A stretch of 64,000 bases of DNA from the NCBI GenBank assembly GCA_037043235.1, contig JAWRVZ010000468.1:2501-66500 (forward strand), in the 5' to 3' direction. The position numbers and the translations under genes are program-made. A model generated the notes under the pieces. That model saw only the letters and a list, made by a program, of their open reading frames with translations. It ran no database searches and was not told the origin of the DNA. This document shows, piece by piece, positions 63,941 through 64,000 of this stretch; positions within the stretch are counted from its first letter, which is position 1, and each line of letters opens with the position of its first letter. Origin of the DNA: Rhodeus uyekii (lineage: Eukaryota > Chordata > Actinopteri > Cypriniformes > Acheilognathidae).

Positions 63941-64000
63941 TAAATGATGCAAACAAATTTGGCATATGTTTTTCTCGGAAGTAATTGTACTTTTACAGGA

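Overview
The window is vertebrate nuclear DNA from a ray-finned fish, most likely a cypriniform or related otophysan. It has four interrupted protein-coding genes with GT-AG introns. The introns and gaps are AT-rich and packed with teleost-type mobile DNA: hAT, pogo/Tc1-like and MITE DNA transposons, tRNA-derived SINEs, DIRS retrotransposon remains, LINE tails and LTR-like units. The species call rests on repeat types recalled from memory and on gene content. No database search was possible.

Layout. (1) 1-12.5 kb, + strand: acbd5, the peroxisomal tail-anchored acyl-CoA binding protein. It has 12 coding exons reconstructable in phase (501 aa) behind a CpG-rich promoter with ZNF143-like motifs. 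Its introns hold a 31-bp CCAAT-box minisatellite and a 108/112-bp tandem array. (2) 14.3-31.2 kb, - strand: mastl (Greatwall kinase), 11 exons (857 aa), converging tail-to-tail on acbd5. Its introns carry several transposons with intact target-site duplications, including a three-level nest. (3) 31.2-36.3 kb: spacer with a broken R2/NeSL-like LINE and an LTR-like unit. (4) 36.3-51.2 kb, + strand: pcolce2 (procollagen C-proteinase enhancer 2), 9 exons (416 aa), with two CUB domains and an NTR domain that lacks one cysteine pair. (5) 51.2-59.3 kb: repeat-only spacer with a degenerate DIRS element, two inverted LTR-like units and a pogo-type MITE. (6) 59.3-61.1 kb, - strand: the last two exons of an NXPE-family gene whose 5' part lies beyond the right edge. 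(7) 61.1-64 kb: MITE, DIRS and LTR-like fragments.

The genes do not form a pathway: acbd5 acts in peroxisome-ER contact and very-long-chain fatty-acid metabolism, mastl in mitotic entry, pcolce2 in extracellular collagen processing, and the NXPE product is of unknown function. The convergent mastl/acbd5 pair is also found in tetrapods, whereas pcolce2 as the 5' neighbour of mastl differs from the human order as I recall it. All exon boundaries were derived by hand from reading frame, splice consensus and phase continuity. I found no convincing evidence of a wholly new biological system. The most interesting signals are the NF-Y-like minisatellite, the paired cysteine loss in Pcolce2, the GC-AG intron with a microexon in acbd5, and the datable nested insertions.
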